From: Gordionus sp. m RMFG-2023
Taxonomy: Eukaryota > Nematomorpha > Gordioida > Chordodea > Parachordodidae
NCBI RefSeq assembly: GCF_954871325.1
Contig: NC_088777.1
Span: 12,873,366-12,937,365, forward strand
Direction: 5' to 3'
Length of the DNA: 64,000 nt
Position numbers and translations under genes: made by a program
Notes under the pieces: model-generated
Told to the model about the DNA's origin: nothing
What the model saw: the letters and a program-made list of their open reading frames with translations, nothing else
The model's database searches: none
Shown here: positions 13,301 through 23,767 of the stretch, one piece after another
How the letters are laid out: the number at the start of each line of letters is the position of its first letter
Numbering within the stretch: the stretch's first letter is position 1

Positions 13301-16300
13301 CGGCTATTTTGAAGTCTACTCGAACAAACTTCTAGAGCTAACAAATGGTATGAAGCCATTCCTAGCTATTTAGATGCCCGATAAAAAATCCCGACACCTA
13401 TACATTACCGCAAATTTGAAAGATTTCCCTCATCTATAAAGAGGCAGAAAAGTAGAAGGTCATTTTTGTTAAGGGCCCTAATTACAGGAAAAAAATATCC
13501 GTAAAAACTTAGATTCACAGAAACAAGATAATAATTTACGATGTAAAACAAATAAAAAATTATTAATACCAAAGGGGAGAGCAATAACCAACTCAGAATT
13601 ACAATTCAACATAATTTAAAATTTTTTTTATGTATCATTCTCATTTTCACCCAGATTTTGATATATTGTTATAACAACCCTTCTCCAGTTCTTAATTTAA
13701 GTGTCGCATGTTTACTCTTTTTTTTCTCTCATTTTAACAATAATGATTAGTTAATAGGTTTATAGGGTAAAATAATGATTGACTGTAAAGGGGGAAATGA
13801 AGAAAAATATTTTAAAATATAATTTTTTTACTTTTATTCATGATTCTGCTTTCTAACACGCCTGATAAATAGGTATAAGCCATAGGCGGCATAAAATGAG
13901 AGGAACCAAACCTGTCTATCATGAACATAACGAGTCGGGAGGCCATTTCAAACCTCGACAAATCGGTTATAGCTGGCCCTCTCTTAGGACTGGTCAAGTT
14001 ACGAGATAACAAACTGGGAGCGACACTGAGACTAAGAGACTTGGCGCAAATAGTAATGCAATTCTGTAGATCTTTTTTAATCAGAAAAACAATTTAATAT
14101 AATTTAGGTCATCTCTTCATATTATGTTATTTATGATAGGCTCATTATCTTAATTTTATTCAGAAAAACAAATCATAATTGTAAAAAAAATATGAAATTT
14201 TTATACCTCACTTCTAATGTTGTTAAACGGCTCGATTTTAAAAAACGGTTAACCCAATATTTTAGCCAAAAAAAATATTTCTAACGCAAGTCTGGAGATT
14301 TTGTTCACAAATGGCAGAAAGTTGGACATCATTAACGATATCCCGAGGCTCGCGTAACATTATTTTGCTAAAATCTCAATTTAAAATCGGTTAAATCGAG
14401 CCGTTTAACAACATTGCTTACTTTTTATCAATTCAGATTCTTAAGATCCTAGTGACGCTACTATAATTATAATATCATTAATCAGGAATATATTTATTGT
14501 TTAGAAGATATGATTTTAAGTGTACGTTAAGAATTAGCTTCCAAAATTAACATCTTTTCTGATATCCCATTTGTTATCATTTTTGTTATGAATTTGCTCT
14601 TATTCATTTCAATTCATCCTTCAACATAATATAAATATAGCATACTTTTTATAATTTTTTAAGAAAAAAAAACCTTTATTCGGTAGTAATGAATCCCGAA
14701 TAGTCGTAGAGGTTTGCGGGTCGGACTCACTTTGCAAAATGAGCGGTTCAATTCTTGGTAGACCCTGTTGCTTTTCTTGCGAACTTATTGTAACATCTTG
14801 CTCGCTTCCTTTTTCGGTGTCTGATTCTAAACGCTATATTTATAAGAAAGTTTAAAAAAATTGCAAATACTTATGTGGTCTTTTTGGGCCTTACTTGGGT
14901 TTCAAAAAAATAAAAAAATTAATTTTAATGACCCAGCCGTTTCAAAAAAATAAAAAAATTAATTTTAATGACCCAGCCCATTGGGCCTTACCTCGAGCGA
15001 AATGACATTTAGCAACAGCTGTGAGTTTAATGTAATTTTCATATGTTTTATGTTTGTGTTCAAAGGTTAAATCAAGGATAATTCCGATTAGTTAGAGGGC
15101 CTTACCAGAGCCTTAGTCTTTAATTGTAGCTAGTTATCACTTAATCTGGTAGATTTCTTTCAAAAATCCTACTCTTATAAATCTTATATTTAACCTTAAC
15201 TCGCATTTTAGCTTGAGCCCTTCTTTACTCTCATTTTTTAACCATTGTATATTAAATTTTAAAATGGCTAATCAAATAATGAGAATTACAAATTCTAGCC
15301 ATTTATTTTACAATTTTCTTTTATCGTTTTTTTATTATACAAGTGAAATTTTTATAAGATTTTGGTAGGGAGGGCCTGTTCAAAGGGGAATCAAAATAAA
15401 AATCTAGTTACCTGTGAGTAGTGTTGTTAAACGAATAACCCAAAATTTTGGCCAAAAAATATTTCGCAAGACTAGAGATTTTTCTCATAAATGGCAGAAA
15501 GGTTTGGTCATCTATTAATATTAACGAAATCTCGAGCTTGTTTAATTACTTTGGCCAAAATCTTAATCTAAAATTCGCTAAATCGAGCCGCTTAACAACA
15601 CTACCTACGATGCTTAATTGTATTTTTTTATTAAGGTAAAATTATTTTATAAAAAAATATTCGAGGTAAGTGGCTGATAAAGTATTAATACCCAATTTTT
15701 TATAAAAAAACATATTTTAAAAAAATCAAAGTTTTCTCATATATTTTCATTTATAATTTAAACTTCTATATCTAATCTAAACTTTTTTTAATTTTCATTT
15801 ATATAAAGACGAGAAAAAAAACCTGATTAGCGATGTTCTGTTTGTAATGAATATGTCCTCTGACTATGGATATCCATTTCAAAGTTCCAAGAAAAAGTGT
15901 CAAAAAGTGGACCCTGGCTAATGAAAGCCTTGTAATTATTCTATTTAAAATAAATAGAGGGTCATTAATTTTTTATTATAGATGTGAGATGTCTTAACGT
16001 AATTATGTTGTCATTTTATTCCAAATTAAGGTTAAAAAAAATAAAATAATTTTTACTCTTTCATTTTGAGGGTACTTGCAAGGGGATTAAGATCTAATTC
16101 ATTTTCTAACTCAAATAATTGTTTCTCATTTTCCGGTCCGAATAAGCCGCCAGGCAATTTTTGCAGAAATATCTATATTTAATTGTATAAAAAACATTTC
16201 TTTATTTAAATAAAAAGATTGGAATGAGGAAATAAATAAATAAAAAAGGAGTAAATGATATTGGTAGTCTGAGAATGTCACAAAATAACAAAGCTAGTTT

Positions 16301-19300
16301 TAATAAAAATCACTTGAGATTTATAATTATTTGTATACAAAAAAAACATGTTTTTTAAGGTTAGAGATCAATTCTGTTCAAGGGGAAGATAGACCCTGGT
16401 TCAATCGGTGATGTTAGCAGTTTTTTTCTAAAATTAACCTCTTAGACGGGGTTAGGGTATAGTTTAAAAAGGGTAGCCAGATATAGATTAGGGTTAATAT
16501 ATATTTTAAAAAATGGTTTAATAAAAAATGCTATTTGCAACCCAGACTATCAATATCATTAAACATCATCCGAAAAGAAGATCTTTCTTGATATCAAAAA
16601 TATTTATATTTTTAAAAAAGAAATAAAAAAGTGGGAAACAAGTGGGAAACAAGGAAAAATTAAAGGAATTGAAAAAAAAGTGGCTAATATTTTTTAAAAT
16701 AATACGCAATAATTTTAAATAAGAATAACTGGATTAAAAAAAGAAATTAAATAATAAATAGTATGACAATAAGAACGAAGGACCTACTGTACTATATCAT
16801 TATAAATAAGAGACATGTTTTTATAATCCAATAATGCCTTCTTTAACATAATAATTATGTTTCTTATTCTTATATACCATTCATATAAAATAATTATACA
16901 TATATTTTTAAGAAATTCTTGAAAATGGAAAATGTAATAATAATATATCTTTAAAATGTCATAAGAGAAGAAATCGTGATTGTGTATGTACTGCATGTAA
17001 TAAGATACACAATAGATATTACATATTATACTATGAACATATAGATAGTGACAGTGAAGCTGAGGATCAAACTAGATAATAATGATAAAATTTAAATTCC
17101 CCCTTTTCCTCAAAGTTTAAATGTTTTATATTTTAAAATAAAAATTACTATATAAAATAAATCAAAAATAATTATTGTATATGGTGTCATTCAAATTAAT
17201 TAAATTAGGTAAAATGAGGGGGAGGGGAAGGAAAAGGCTAATCTCAGATGAAATATGAAAAAAAAAGACAGGTGGAACAATGAATAAATGTCGCTTCACT
17301 TTTTTCATCTATTTTCGTAGTTGAAGGCTTTAAATGTCATTTTTTGGTAAACAAAAAAATCCTATAAAATAATAAATTATTGTTATAATTTCAAATTCTA
17401 TTTGATTTACGAACATGTGTATTAGGTAGTGTTGTTAAGTGACTTGATTTAACCGATTTTAAATTAGGATTTTAACCAAAATAGTATTACGCAAGCCTCA
17501 AGATTTCGTTATAATAGATGTCCAAACCTTTCTCCCATCTATAATCTCCAAGTTTGCGTAAAATTTTTTGGATAAACTATTGGGTTACCGTTGTTAAAAT
17601 TAACAACACTAATTTTTCATTTATATAATATCTCCTAATTTTTAATCTAAAACCTATTAAAACGTATAAAAAATTGGTTTCACAAATGTTGATTAATTTT
17701 CTTAAAACCTGTTTATAAAAAAAGGTATATAGTATCACGTAGTGTTGTTAAACGGCTCTATTTTAGCCGATTTCTAAATGTGGCTAACTCAATATTTTAG
17801 CCAGAGGCCAACGCCTCGATTCTTGGCTAATAGATGTCCATTTTGTGCTACCTATGAGCAAAATCTTCAGATAAAAAAAACCGATCTTGTATGGGTCTTT
17901 TTACTTAAGACCACAATTTAGACCTGTCTTTTATCTGAGGACCGTGGTATGGTCCGAACCATGATCTTCGCTATTAAATTAAACAATCGGTCAGTAACAT
18001 CAAAGAGAAAATATTAAAATCTTAATTTCGGATCTTCTTATTTTGAGGTCCAATAATCCTAGATACTTTTTAAAATTCTAATTTATTCCCAATTGAAGGT
18101 AATTTAAAATCGTTACTTCTTTCCTTAAAAAAGAAAAGGAATCATTTTAAAATGCAAGATGTGGTGATAAAAGATCCTTCAAACTCAATTATTCGACTAA
18201 ACAAATTTTTGTCAAAGTGCAAATGTAAAGCGTATAGTTAGGTTAATAACTAAAAAAATTAGTTAATTTGGCTCAATCTACAGGAGCACGCCGCATAAAA
18301 TCCTGCTAAAGTTCTCCGCTAAGAACTAAGTTTATTCCTTTCTCCTTCTAAAAATAGAGCAGTTATACCCTATAGACCTATTCAAAAAAGAATATGAGTC
18401 GAATAATAAATTATTCGTATTCGATTCTTTTGAACGAATTGAATAATTTACTGTTAGTAATTATACTAATCGATTAATAATAGTATATTTTAATATTCCA
18501 TTGTCTTCGTTTTTAAATATGCCTAATACCCAGCTATAGTAAATGGTAACCTGCTAATTTAATATCTGGTGGCAATTATGATAGAAATCATGATTCAAAT
18601 AGCTCCTTTCTTAAAGGCGTTAAAATTAAACAATTTCCGATGAACTGTTTTAAAAGTAGCAGGTCGCTTAAATTAGATTAGATAATTTTACAAATATTCT
18701 TGAATAAATGTATAAATGAATGGAATAGCAAAAAAAATTTTTTATTAAAACAAGTACTTTTAAATTTAAAAAACATTCCATTATTTAGGGAACACTTGCC
18801 GCGTAAACGTGATAATAAGAAAACCCGAAAAATTATTTTTAAACAAATATAAAAAATGTTTCTCTTTGCAAAAAAAAAACATAAACAAGCAAATTAATTA
18901 ATGTCACCTCGATTAAATTTATTTTTTATGAAATTGTATGAATTACACAAAACTTAAAATTATTTCAAAAAATATATACGATGACAAAATTAATTTTGTC
19001 GTTTTATTTATTTTATTAACGAAAAAAAGTTATATTTTATTTTTGAAGAAAGGTTATTAGCATAGAATTTTTTTTCAATTGATTTTGAAATATGAAATAA
19101 TTTTTTTTTCAAAAGATGTTTTTAATTTTTAATTAAAATTTAGTTTGGAAGATAAAAAAAATTAACAATTATGATTTGAAGAATTGAATTATATATTTTT
19201 TTCCTTTCTTTTCTCCATTTTTATTCTTTTTTCTTCTTTTCTCCATTTCTATTCGCTTTTTTCCCATTTCATTGTTCTAAATTGTTTTATCATTTTATTT

Positions 19301-22300
19301 CTTTATTATTTTAAAATCAATTAAGATTTCAGATTAGAACAAGAAATGTTAAAAAACATAATATATGATTTTTTTTAATTGTTTGACATTGAGCTGTAAA
19401 ATCGAGAAAAAATTATATAAAAATTGTTGTAGAACATTATTTCTCTTAATTTAAGGCTTCGAATCTAGTTATCGCCGCTAAAAATATCGGTTTGGTTCAG
19501 GTTCAGATTCGGATAAAAATAAAGGTTCCGTTTGGTTAGTAATAAATAATAATCGGTTCTTTGGACTTTTAAAATTTAGTTCGAATCTTTTTCCATATCA
19601 AGTTGCTTAGAATTATGTAAAGAGAAAACATATTTATTTTAAAAAAATTTATCACTATTCCCTAAAAGAAATATTGAAGCTTATATACAATTAAAAATAT
19701 TTTTTAAGATTCTCTTTTGTCAAATTATATCTATAAGGAGAAAGAATGAATGTCCATGCTTGAGATCATTTCTATAGGCTAACTTTAACTTAAATAGCTG
19801 GCACCTTTCAAATAAAAAATAGTTGATGATACTTATCAATCAAAATTATTTAATATTAAAAACCTGGAGAGTTACGATATTAAAACCGGTTTTCGAGGTT
19901 TGGATCAAGTTCAAATTACAAAATATTTTTTTTCCAAGCTCGGTTCTATAAATAGTAACGGTTAATTGAACACCGGGTTAGATTTATGTTCTATTCTAGG
20001 TGATTGTTACAAAGTATACGTGTAATTATTTTTTTTAAAGAACAATATTTATTTATTTTTTCCAACAAAAATATCATGCATGTGTTTTGAGACACTTAAA
20101 AGTATATAAAGGTGCCACTCTTTGATTCTTTTCTGTGCTGTGTTAGGGCTCTAAGCTTTCCAATGTAGATGGATGATTGTCGCGTGTCTATTAGTTTGGA
20201 GGATAATAACCGTTGATGAAACTAATGACGGCCTCAAAAAGGTGGAATGAAAGACAATTGAACAATCCTAACCGTGATTCTAATAAAACAAAATTGGTTC
20301 TGCAATCCCAAACTCTCGCGATAGATATCAAAGCCACTCGTTACTAAATTTCCAAGCAGGCGATTCTTAAACGAGTCTTCTATCGTAGTGTTGTTAAACT
20401 ACTCCATTTTTAAAAACGACTAGCCTAATATTTATTCAAAATATATTACTACCTATTTGCGCAATATTATTTTAGCCAATTGATTTAAAATTGACTAAAT
20501 AGAACCGTTTAATAACACTACTAAATTTTGATATTTAACTGCAAGTTAGAGCTATAGTTGGGTTATTATGTCGACTCAAAAATCCGTTAAACCAAGCTTT
20601 TAGCCGAAAACTATCAACTATGGCCTCGGAGTTCTTAAAAAGATACCAGCTCAAATTTGAATAGAACTAATATAAATTAAAACACCTTAATGTTAACGGA
20701 TTTTCTCCGGCAAGCGCCTGAAGATTGAGCCAAATTAGCCGACATTTAGCCATTATCTAACTATAGTTAGACCCAAGAAAAGGATAGGAAAGAGCAATAA
20801 GGTCATAATATTTTATGAAGGCGTATTCTATATCTATTTTTTCTTTATTTTACAATCCCAATTAGTTTTCTTTATTTTTTCTCTTCCCCCCCCCCTTTCT
20901 TTCATTTTTTTAAAAATAATTTTTTACTCAATTAATAGAAAATAATAATAATTTATATTTTCCATAATTAAATTACGACAGAAAAATAGGTAAAATAAAA
21001 AATAAGCCCAAGGTTATAATAGGATATAAAAAATTATAATAATATTTGTGGGATATTAAACATAATTTGTAATGAAAGCAAGAGATAAAAAATATAATTA
21101 ATTGGATAAAAACAAAATAATCAAAAACTATTAATGGATATTTTTGAGTAATTTGGGAAACTGTGCACCAATTCAATGTAGAGCCTAATGATCTTCATAA
21201 GATTCCATAAAGACAATGGCTCAAGAGTGACTAGGTGCCGATCGTTTAAATGTCGTCACTCGCGTAGCAGCAAAAAAAGTTTTTTGAATTTAAGGAATTT
21301 ATATTTCTTTACGCCATTTAAAACTCCGACAGGCTAAAAAAAAACTAGACGTCCCCAAACGATTTTTTTTAAATGTGGAAGATGTATCGGATCCAGTTTT
21401 TTCAATGGTACCGGATACTATAAATTTTCAATTAACCGGCAGGGTCCGAAAATATTTTTATTACCTATCTTATATGGAACGCAATTTAATTCAATAAATC
21501 CAAATGTAATTAGTATAACTTCAACAATATAATATAGTGAAACCTGTCTAATGTTGACACCGTTCAAACCAAGATTTTTACCCAATTTATCAAGACTTTT
21601 TACTTTCCAATAGTAATTAATAATTTGTCTGATAATTTTGTGTTTTAACCATAGTTGTGAACCCTAGTTCTAAAAAAAGGTTCGGGTTCGGTAAAAAAAA
21701 TCACTAAACCAGGTTCAGTTTAAAAATAGGGACCTCGAAAATTTAATGAAAATAGTATAAACATCAGTAATTTTAAAAATTTATTTTATTATATTTAATA
21801 TTCACCATAAAAAAATAATTTATCATCATACCTATAAAGAATAAATTAGGATATAATACAATTTAAAAAATAATATTATCATTTCATTGAGTAAAATAAA
21901 TCTTAAAAAAAAACAATTCTCAAACCTTAAATTTTTTAAAAAAGATTGGGTTTAGTAAAATCTCTAGGATTCGAAGGGCTCGGGTTTTCGACACAGGTTT
22001 TAATCTCATATTTTCAACAAAATAATGTAAAAAATATTATTTTTTAGTTTAAAAAATAACCGGTCAAAATCCGATTATTTTAAAAAGAACCGAGATCCAA
22101 AAAGACGAGATTGGCACCGGGATCGATACCGGTTCCCGGGCATATTTACAAATATTAATGATGAGCCCTCGCTACATACGTCAAATTAACGGATAAAAAA
22201 TTGCTTTCCCAGTGGGGCCCGCATCAGAAGACAAAAAACTTTTTTTTATCTCCCTATAATTGGATTGTAAAATAATGGAATTATAAATAAAATAATAAAA

Positions 22301-22892
22301 AAAGATTGCTAAAAAAATATTTTTTTGCCAATGGAAATAATTATTAATAGAGAAATTGGAGAAAAAAAAATCAATAATGAAACGTTTTTTTGTTTAATGG
22401 TTTAATTTAATGGTGAATATTTTTTAAAGCGAAAAACATAAATCAATAGAAAAGAGGGCATAAAATTAGTTTTTCATTTTTTTGAGAAGGGAAGGTGATG
22501 GGGGGAGTGTTTATTGATTGATAGGTTATCAGGATGTTTTTATAACAAATGTCGATACGTTTAAAAAAAGTAATCGGGATGACATAAATTATATATATTT
22601 TTAATAAAACTTAGAGCTTAACACATGGGTAAGAAAAATAATAATTATTGCTTCATTTTTTTTCTCTTTTTCTATGTCTCTATCTCTAGACTACTTCCTT
22701 TTTTAATAATAATATAATTAATATAACCTTAATGACGGACGCGATGGCATGAGTGGAAGTTCGGCTGAGATCCTTGGTTCCTTTGCCTTGATGTAAGGAA
22801 TGTAAAAGCTCTTTAATGTTCCCGCAACTGCCGGGGGCTCTGAAGATCTCCCGTTTGTGGGGACCATCTTCCATCAATTTTACAAAACACAT
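4256..22892 (-). CDS. RhoGAP-domain protein, 17 exons (5' end missing)
   Basis: A GTPase-activating protein for Rho-family GTPases is predicted. Seventeen minus-strand exons join in consistent phase at all 16 junctions into 2562 nt, i.e. 853 codons plus TAA. The RhoGAP domain occupies about residues 1-245. It shows the arginine-finger block EIFRAPGS (Arg18), the conserved Lys before the next helix (ASVIK then IFLQKLPGGLFG), a helix LTLFLGTLKWIS, and the late block SLSVAPSLL followed by RFEMASRLVMFMIDRFG. A hydrophilic stretch of about 53 residues (one exon) interrupts the domain between the last two blocks. The remaining 600 or so residues are Ser/Thr/Lys-rich with no domain I recognise. RhoGAP domains usually begin earlier, so at least one 5' exon is probably missing, although the first exon does open with ATG. 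The subfamily is unresolved; ARHGAP20/TAGAP-like is only a guess. Introns carry many MITEs. The RhoGAP call is firm; individual splice sites are less so. Confidence 0.78.
4909..5128 (-). CDS. RhoGAP gene exon 16
   Basis: 220 nt of G+C-richer DNA, acceptor TTTCAAAAG, donor AAAAG/GTAATC. It encodes ASRFTPFSHITASSSEGYFT and later GCQFTDKKTGLIFGAGKIVQ. If the donor were not used, the frame would stop one codon later, so this could also be a 3' end. The matching phase of exon 17 favours splicing. Confidence 0.62.
5275..5370 (-). CDS. RhoGAP gene exon 15
   Basis: 96 nt, acceptor TTCCAAACAG, donor ATT/GTAATT. It encodes KSDENLTFSDTIVPASIYHC and a short acidic end. Confidence 0.6.
6078..6193 (-). 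CDS. RhoGAP gene exon 14
   Basis: 116 nt, acceptor GTTGTTAG, donor GAAG/GTATTT. It encodes KKPSFNRKYSKHQQQNSNMP and further polar residues. Phase agrees with both neighbours. Confidence 0.6.
7856..7970 (-). CDS. RhoGAP gene exon 13: basic
   Basis: 115 nt, acceptor TTTCATTTTTAG, donor CCTAG/GTATAG. It encodes a Lys/Asn-rich segment containing MTKKSCNGNGAMKRKNGKNQ, possibly nuclear-localisation-like. That is a composition-based guess only. Confidence 0.62.
8010..8232. mobile_element. MITE, GTGTTGTTAAACGGC family, copy 1
   Basis: It begins TAGTGTTGTTAAACGGCC and ends in a diverged complement (TTTGACCACACTA). Shared internal blocks are GATTTTGCTCATAGGTAGCAGA and AATCTCGAGGCTTA. It lies in a RhoGAP intron. 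Confidence 0.75.
8359..8478 (-). CDS. RhoGAP gene exon 12: Ser/Pro-rich
   Basis: 120 nt, acceptor TTACTCTAG, donor TATT/GTAATA. It encodes a Ser/Pro-rich linker such as GSPASFTSSRPPSTSSDALS. The base composition is clearly richer in G+C than the flanks. Confidence 0.62.
8898..9115. mobile_element. MITE, GTGTTGTTAAACGGC family, copy 2
   Basis: TAGTGTTGTTAAA at the left; the right end contains CAAGCCGTTTCTAA. It shares the CCTCGAGATTTCGCTAATAGA internal block. RhoGAP intron. Confidence 0.65.
9499..9586 (-). CDS. RhoGAP gene exon 11
   Basis: 88 nt, phase 0 in and phase 1 out, donor CAAG/GTTTGA. It encodes RDTSGTIFGETGPALNKTIT and following residues. It supplies the phase change needed between the neighbouring exons. 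Confidence 0.58.
10823..11168 (-). CDS. RhoGAP gene exon 10 (longest)
   Basis: 346 nt after a strong acceptor (TTTTTCTCCCCAATTTAAG), donor CAA/GTTTTT. It encodes 115 charged, mostly hydrophilic residues, including VPRNFKAIEFKVSPGFEIGS and KARSDWFLNDNNVNI. Two plus-strand frames overlap it and are shadows. Confidence 0.65.
11373..11563 (-). CDS. RhoGAP gene exon 9
   Basis: 191 nt, phase 0 in and phase 2 out, donor CCAA/GTTTTT. It encodes a basic segment containing RRLLMEAKAKLKPVSKQPED. The opposite strand is also open here but has no splice support. Confidence 0.58.
11915..12003 (-). CDS. RhoGAP gene exon 8
   Basis: 89 nt with a good acceptor (TTTCTTTAG) and donor (AAG/GTATTT). It encodes LMEGIKSDMDITVSSTFSPS and a few more residues, Ser-rich. 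Phase fits both sides. Confidence 0.6.
12138..12320 (-). CDS. RhoGAP gene exon 7: Cys-rich stretch
   Basis: 183 nt, acceptor GCAAAG, donor AAA/GTTTTA. The product is Ser/Cys-rich (for example NDCLLCHTDMSCCDIL). The cysteines form no zinc-finger spacing I recognise. Confidence 0.58.
12512..12643 (-). CDS. RhoGAP gene exon 6
   Basis: 132 nt, two bases in and phase 1 out, compatible with both neighbours. It encodes a polar segment containing ETDWKFIYDLKWPSFSVESR. A different frame is open over the same DNA, but it lacks the right phase and reads less like protein. No domain recognised. Confidence 0.55.
13832..14071 (-). CDS. RhoGAP gene exon 5: end of RhoGAP domain
   Basis: 240 nt. It encodes SLSVAPSLL, matching the conserved NLA-x-x-x-AP-x-LL block, then SRFEMASRLVMFMIDRFG, matching the last RhoGAP helix. 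The acceptor chosen (AAAAAG/AT) gives the phase needed by the previous exon; an alternative CAG 7 nt further in does not. The donor is AAAA/GTAAAA, phase 1. Confidence 0.72.
14217..14415. mobile_element. MITE, GTGTTGTTAAACGGC family, copy 3
   Basis: Inverted ends ATGTTGTTAAACGGCTCGAT and ATCGAGCCGTTTAACAACAT are perfectly complementary over about 20 bp. It is one of the best preserved copies and lies in a RhoGAP intron. Confidence 0.85.
14674..14833 (-). CDS. RhoGAP gene exon 4: hydrophilic insert
   Basis: 160 nt, open throughout, acceptor AATATAG and donor AAG/GTTTTT. It encodes a Glu/Gln/Ser-rich stretch (for example TEKGSEQDVTISSQEKQQG). It sits between two RhoGAP helices, so it would form a long surface loop. 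It is phase 0 in and phase 1 out, so it cannot simply be skipped. Confidence 0.6.
14901..14980. repeat. Perfect 40-bp tandem duplication
   Basis: Two adjacent 40-bp units (14901-14940 and 14941-14980) beginning TTCAAAAAAATAAAAAAATT and ending with ACCCAGCC differ only in the final bases. Recent local duplication in a RhoGAP intron. Confidence 0.9.
15418..15604. mobile_element. MITE, GTGTTGTTAAACGGC family, copy 4
   Basis: Ends GTAGTGTTGTTAA and TTAACAACACTAC are exact complements. It has the internal ATGGCAGAAAGGTTTGG and AATCTCGAG blocks of the family. RhoGAP intron. Confidence 0.85.
15823..15928 (-). CDS. RhoGAP gene exon 3: core helix
   Basis: 106 nt, phase 2 in (one base) and phase 0 out, donor CAG/GTTTTT. 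It encodes RVHFLTLFLGTLKWIS, which matches the hydrophobic helix that follows the LPGG region in RhoGAP domains. The phase fits both neighbours without any extra exon. Confidence 0.65.
16057..16172 (-). CDS. RhoGAP gene exon 2: LPGG helix
   Basis: 116 nt, phase 0 in and phase 2 out. It encodes IFLQKLPGGLFGPENEKQLF, which continues the preceding exon exactly at the RhoGAP K-x-FL-x-x-LP motif. The acceptor is AATATAG. The donor is GA/GTAAAA; a second candidate GTACCC lies 19 nt upstream but gives a phase that does not fit the next exon. Confidence 0.75.
16912..17079 (+). CDS. Small Cys-rich open frame, unrecognised
   Basis: Fifty-five sense codons follow an in-frame TAA and run to TAA at 17077-17079, with no ATG at the left edge. 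The residues GKCNNNISLKCHKRRNRDCV continue with CTACNKIHNRYY and end in an acidic tail (IDSDSEAEDQTR). The C-x7-C-x6-C-x-C-x2-C spacing resembles a zinc-binding module followed by an acidic tail. I do not recognise the family. It could be the last exon of a transposon gene or a chance frame. It lies on the plus strand inside an intron of the RhoGAP gene. Confidence 0.3.
   Translation, partial: EILENGKCNNNISLKCHKRRNRDCVCTACNKIHNRYYILYYEHIDSDSEAEDQTR
17426..17611. mobile_element. MITE, GTGTTGTTAAACGGC family, copy 5
   Basis: GTAGTGTTGTTAA left end and TTAACAACACTA right end, with internal CCTCAAGATTTCG block. Diverged from the other copies. Confidence 0.7.
17739..17875. mobile_element. MITE, GTGTTGTTAAACGGC family, copy 6 (truncated)
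   Basis: Full left end GTAGTGTTGTTAAACGGCTC and internal family blocks, but no right terminal repeat. Only about 130 bp from the previous copy. Confidence 0.65.
20395..20521. mobile_element. MITE, GTGTTGTTAAACGGC family, copy 7 (short)
   Basis: GTAGTGTTGTTAAAC left end and TTTAATAACACTAC right end enclose only about 100 bp, an internally deleted copy. Confidence 0.7.
22728..22892 (-). CDS. RhoGAP gene exon 1 visible: arginine finger
   Basis: 55 codons, phase 0 to 0. It holds LMEDGPHKREIFRAPGSCG, in which Arg18 of the model aligns with the catalytic arginine finger of RhoGAPs, then a helix ending THAIASVIK. The acceptor is TATATATAG and the donor AAG/GTTATA. The exon opens with ATG, so it could be the true start, but the domain normally has about 20 further residues upstream. 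Confidence 0.75.
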
Positions 22893-23124
22893 CTATATAT
22901 AAACATGACATTTAAAATTGTTGAGAAAGGAGATTCTTCGATATTATAGACTAATCTTAATTCAATTTGGATCATGTAAATAAATATATATATATATTAT
23001 ATAATCAGAGCTATACCTAAAAAGAATTATTTGTTATTTAATATTCGATTTCAAAAATTATTAATTCGAATATGAATACGAATAAGAAAAATATCTATTT
23101 TTCGATCGAATTATTCGTATAATA

Positions 23125-23767
23125 AAGGGGTATACCAATACCACCTTTTGGAGTCGGATCCACTCCGATATTAAATTGATATCGGCTGCTTACCGATCCG
23201 GTTTCATATCTTATTTTGTATTTTGCAAACATATTAATCGTTTTAATTTTTAATGCATGCATCTAGTGTTACGAAATCGTTCTCCATTTGAGACGATTTT
23301 TAAAAATGTCTAACTCACTATTTTATCCAGAAAAATATCAAGCAAAGTGAAGATTTTGCTCATAGATGGCACTAAGGTTGGTTTGGACATCTATTAGCGA
23401 AATCTCGAGGTTTAGGCAATATTTCTAAAATATTTAAGTAGCCATTTTTTAAAATCGGTTCAAATGGAGCGATTTTGCATCATTAAATTATACTCTTCAA
23501 TAGTATAACATCTATAATTTAACTATACCATAACATAAGTCATTTAAATCTATTATAATGAACATTCATGAATCTAAAAGCATATAAAATATTTTTATTG
23601 ATAAATCACTTATTTATATAAGAACATTAATCTAAATGAAATAATTTTTTAAGAATTAAGAGACCGTTATTATCGGATAGGAAAATTTCATAATATTGGC
23701 CGATAACCGATATATTAAAAAGATGAAATATCGGCCCGATCCGATCAAAAATATCGGTACATCCCAG
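23125..23767. mobile_element. hAT-type MITE (GGGATGTACCGATA ends), middle layer
   Basis: Left AAGGGGTATACC and right GGTACATCCCAG ends are flanked by GTATAATA (23117-23124 and 23768-23775), an 8-bp duplication. CCGATCCGATATCGG-type subterminal repeats match the copy at 25308. It is itself interrupted at 23264-23484. Confidence 0.88.
23264..23484. mobile_element. MITE, GTGTTGTTAAACGGC family, copy 8, inner layer
   Basis: TAGTGTTACGAAATCG-x-CTCCATTTGAG left end and CAAATGGAGCGATTTTGCATCA right end are a divergent pair. The internal blocks GATTTTGCTCATAGATGGCA and AATCTCGAGG identify the family. Confidence 0.7.

Larger units (their letters stand above)
17080..22727. other. Large RhoGAP intron with degenerate repeats
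   Basis: Apart from the MITEs listed separately, this stretch holds GGTTCGGGTTC / GGTACCGG-type degenerate repeat blocks (about 19.47-19.98 kb and 21.65-22.15 kb) that look like two old members of one element family. Unassigned G+C-richer patches lie near 20.1-20.4 and 21.2 kb. Confidence 0.45.

Noticed and set aside
12950-13520. Coding-like plus-strand stretch in a RhoGAP intron
   Set aside because: Fragments look protein-like but have many stops and no recognisable family, so no gene is called.
14992-15018. A 27-nt micro-exon (LLLNVISLE) with a perfect GTAAGG donor, and a 24-nt one at 15106-15129 (LQLKTKAL), both phase 0 in the RhoGAP gene
   Set aside because: The exon at 15823-15928 already supplies the matching RhoGAP helix and joins 14674-14833 in phase without them. 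They could be optional exons, but nothing requires them.
21170-21330. Minus-strand segment reading LEPLSLWNLMKIIRLYIELV that could be a RhoGAP exon
   Set aside because: The RhoGAP exons on either side join directly in phase at a conserved motif, and this frame has a stop at its only acceptor.
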